Shown piece after piece: positions 15,160-17,529 of a stretch of DNA of 17,529 nt. Position numbers and translations under genes: made by a program. How positions within the stretch are numbered: the stretch's first letter is position 1; each line of letters starts with the position of its first letter. This DNA is from Clostridia bacterium DTU080 (GTDB lineage: Bacteria > Bacillota > Limnochordia > DTU080): positions 1 through 17,529 of the forward strand of contig LFTP01000361.1 of the NCBI GenBank assembly GCA_001513395.1, given 5' to 3'. The notes beneath the pieces are model-generated. The model was not told where the DNA came from, did no database searches, and saw nothing but the letters and a program-made list of their open reading frames with translations.

Positions 15160-17529
15160 CTACTGCCAAGAAAGCTGCAGGACATGCCGGCCCGGCGACA
15201 AACGCAACTGCACAGAGCCGTCTTCATCCACGATAGCGCTCAATGACTGACCCTCATCGATGACCGGACGAGGAGTCTGCTTCAACAGCAGGCGCAAGAC
15301 GGTCTCGGCGGCATCGGTTTCGACCACCACCTGCGCTTGCTCTTCCGCAATCTCCATCGAGACGGTGCACGGTTGATCGGCGTCCAGTTCAATGAAACCA
15401 TCGATCTGAAGACGCCGCCCTTCATACAGCAACAGCCTTGCCGGACGTTCATTCACCCAACTTACGGAGGCCAACCGTCCTTCCGCCTCCAAGCCGGATC
15501 CTCGCAACCGGGTCGCCTCATCCTGCATGCTGATCAGGGTCAAATCGTGACGGGCATCTCCCGTCGCACGCACTTCATAGACGGGTCCCCGATCCGTGCC
15601 CGTAAATCTCAAAGGCGAAGCAGTCTTTTTGTACGGATGGAGCACCGTGACGAATCTTTCCTCCGCCGAACGCTCACGGGTCGTGGCGGCCACGTGATAC
15701 TGCGGGGGCTTCTCCGTCTCAGGCAAGACTTCGTTCTCTTTGAACACTGTCCGGGCATCGCCACTGCTGTAGTAACGGTCGGTCTGTTCAAAATCGAGTT
15801 GTCTCGGCGTCAGGAAATCGACATGCAGGTGCACACCGTTTTGCTCCACCTGTAAAGTGCCGGCCGCGGCATCGATATGAGGCGGGCTGAGGGTATGCAG
15901 CAGCCAGTTGAAATGCACGGGCTTGGGAGCCTTCAAATCATCGATGATTAGGAAGTAATCAGGCACGCAATACAGTATCTGCCGGCTGAAGCGCTCGAGC
16001 TTGCCGCCGTAGGCCTTGGCCGCCTCTCCGGCCGTGAGATCATAACCGGCTCCGGTGAAAAACGCCGTGATCTCGCCGGAGGCATCGATACTGCGGTAGT
16101 GCTGCCCTTCTCCGTCGACCAGGACGGTGTTTTTGGACCGCGTCTGCCTGTTGAACAGATAGTGCTGATCGCTCCCGTACCAGTCATACCAGCCGGCGGA
16201 GATGGCCAGGGGTTCATTCCAAGCGCTTAGAGTGAAGGAATTCTGATCCCCGTGGCTGTGACTCACACTGCCCAGCGGACTGCTCTTGAAGTACAGACTG
16301 ATATCGTCTCTGGCGTTCAACAGATTGGAGTGTAAGGCCACCTGGCCGATGTCGTAAAAAGCCTTTGATCTGGGCAAGTCGACGGGAGCCTTCGCCTCCA
16401 GGTCGGCCAGTCGATCACTGTAGCGATATAGGAAGCAGTAGGCCCGCACGTAATCCGCAAACCAGCGGCCGCCGCGCTGCTGCAGTTGTTGGGCATACCA
16501 CTTGAAGTAGCCGTTTTCGGCACCGACGGCGAACATGATCATCGCCGTATAGTCCGAATTGCTAAGCGCGTCAAACGCCGCACCGTCGCCGAAACCGTTG
16601 GCATAATTGCTGCCCGGCGGTTGGAAATACATCTTGAAGTATCCGGTGTTCTTATACCAATCCTTGGTCCACAAATCGGCTATAGCGGCCACCCTGAACA
16701 GTTCGGCGACTTCCAAAGCGTGGGCCACACTGGATTTCCAGTAAGAAACTCCTTCGGACCAGCCGCCGTCTTTGCCTCCCCATGGCGGGTAGTGTTCCTG
16801 GTAAAAGCGGGTTGTAAAAGCCAGCCACTCCTGGGCTTCGGGTAAGTCGCTGAGAACCAATGCGACGCGTGTCAGATAGCACAATGAACTGATGGCGTGC
16901 GAGTTGTATGGCTGATTGGCCAAAGGCCGCACCTGCAAACGGTACAGCTCCCTGCCCCGGGCCAAAAGCACCGATCGCACCAGCGTCAATTCATCGGGCG
17001 TCAGGGTATCGTAGATCCAGTCGACGGCAGCACTCATCGACGACAGAATCCAGCGTCCCAGATCATCATGGTAGGCACTGCTTGTGGTGCCGCCGACATC
17101 CCAGCTGCAGACATGCTTGATCCAGCGCTTCGCCTCTTCGGCATACATCTCATCGCCCGTGATCAGATAAGCGAAGGCCAAAAGCTCCATATTGTCGCTC
17201 ACTTGGCTGGCGATCTGGCGCATATACCGCCAATGGTTGACTTCCCAACCGTCCGGATACGGCTCGGGCTCGTCAGGCAAGGGAGTAACGAGTATACCGG
17301 CGGTTCGGGCCAGTATCATCTCCGCCAGCTGCCGGAAGGGAATCTGTCTGATCTTTGCCCGTAACGCTTCCACATCATCCGGGCGGAAGTAGATACGCGG
17401 ATGTTGAGCATCGGCGGGAGGCGGCGGAACTTGAGGCAGAGGGCTTCGTCGTGTCGTCAACTCGTCAGCACCCTCCGTCCACAACTCCAGGGAACAAACA
17501 TCCAACCAAAGCTGACCCGTGCCCGAGAG
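15160..17529 (-). CDS. Heparinase II/III-type polysaccharide lyase with N-terminal CBM (5' end outside window)
   Basis: The frame is open through the right edge, giving at least 789 residues. Counting from the TTG at 17505, the first residues together with eight upstream (SGTGQLWLDVCSLEL) look like the last strand of a carbohydrate-binding module, followed by a Pro-rich linker (22-30). HPRIYFRPDDVEALRAKI (35-52) opens the alpha/alpha-toroid domain of the DUF4962/heparinase type. Probable catalytic residues are His203 in YNSHA and Tyr255 in EGVSYW. The Hepar_II_III beta domain has HSHGDQNSF (416-424), with His416, His418 and Asp420 suited to metal binding. A beta-rich C-terminal region follows to 781. 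Lyases of this type cleave uronic-acid polysaccharides by beta-elimination. The exact substrate is not readable. The true start and any signal peptide lie beyond 17529; the TTG at 17505 has no reason to be the start. Confidence 0.92.
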   Translation of the reverse strand, partial: LSGTGQLWLDVCSLELWTEGADELTTRRSPLPQVPPPPADAQHPRIYFRPDDVEALRAKIRQIPFRQLAEMILARTAGILVTPLPDEPEPYPDGWEVNHWRYMRQIASQVSDNMELLAFAYLITGDEMYAEEAKRWIKHVCSWDVGGTTSSAYHDDLGRWILSSMSAAVDWIYDTLTPDELTLVRSVLLARGRELYRLQVRPLANQPYNSHAISSLCYLTRVALVLSDLPEAQEWLAFTTRFYQEHYPPWGGKDGGWSEGVSYWKSSVAHALEVAELFRVAAIADLWTKDWYKNTGYFKMYFQPPGSNYANGFGDGAAFDALSNSDYTAMIMFAVGAENGYFKWYAQQLQQRGGRWFADYVRAYCFLYRYSDRLADLEAKAPVDLPRSKAFYDIGQVALHSNLLNARDDISLYFKSSPLGSVSHSHGDQNSFTLSAWNEPLAISAGWYDWYGSDQHYLFNRQTRSKNTVLVDGEGQHYRSIDASGEITAFFTGAGYDLTAGEAAKAYGGKLERFSRQILYCVPDYFLIIDDLKAPKPVHFNWLLHTLSPPHIDAAAGTLQVEQNGVHLHVDFLTPRQLDFEQTDRYYSSGDARTVFKENEVLPETEKPPQYHVAATTRERSAEERFVTVLHPYKKTASPLRFTGTDRGPVYEVRATGDARHDLTLISMQDEATRLRGSGLEAEGRLASVSWVNERPARLLLYEGRRLQIDGFIELDADQPCTVSMEIAEEQAQVVVETDAAETVLRLLLKQTPRPVIDEGQSLSAIVDEDGSVQLRLSPGRHVLQLSWQ

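Overview
The window looks like part of a bacterial chromosome carrying a secreted polysaccharide-degradation cluster. The likely host is an anaerobic Gram-positive-type organism (Bacillota, for example Clostridia or Limnochordia); this is an inference. It rests on strong AGGAGG-type ribosome binding sites, plain Sec signal peptides without lipoboxes, an attenuator-style leader before an ABC-F gene, and no sign of SusC/SusD or TonB proteins. I saw no tRNA, rRNA, CRISPR array, insertion sequence or phage gene.

Right part (6825-17529, all minus strand, transcribed right to left). A heparinase II/III-type polysaccharide lyase enters from the right edge (15160-17529, its N-terminus lies outside). 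It is followed by a SASA-type carbohydrate acetylesterase with a beta/gamma-crystallin-like tail (14013-15098), an exported alpha/alpha-toroid plus concanavalin-like protein (12022-13986), an exported carbohydrate-binding protein (11037-11903), a large exported glycosidase-like protein of no family I recognise (8165-11005), and a 10-TM putative metal exporter (6825-8066). Gaps are 26-118 bp, so the first five genes are probably one operon. The plausible joint task is binding, deacetylating and cleaving an acidic, acetylated polysaccharide outside the cell.

Middle part (3894-6858). A plus-strand pair, an HAD phosphatase (4903-5520) and an MFS exporter (5572-6858), diverges from a minus-strand pair. 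The MFS gene overlaps the 3' end of the 10-TM exporter gene tail to tail. The minus-strand pair is an aldo/keto-reductase-like TIM barrel (3894-4685) closely coupled to an exported right-handed beta-helix protein with a C-terminal carbohydrate-binding domain (1991-3880). That domain resembles the one at 11037-11903, which ties the left pair to the right cluster.

Left part (1-1990). After a roughly 330-bp gene-free stretch comes an ABC-F ATPase gene, cut by the left edge. It is preceded by a 14-codon leader peptide with an excellent ribosome binding site and by a terminator-like hairpin that overlaps the start of the ABC-F gene. This is the layout of ribosome-mediated attenuation seen at antibiotic-resistance ABC-F genes, and it is the most striking regulatory structure in the window.
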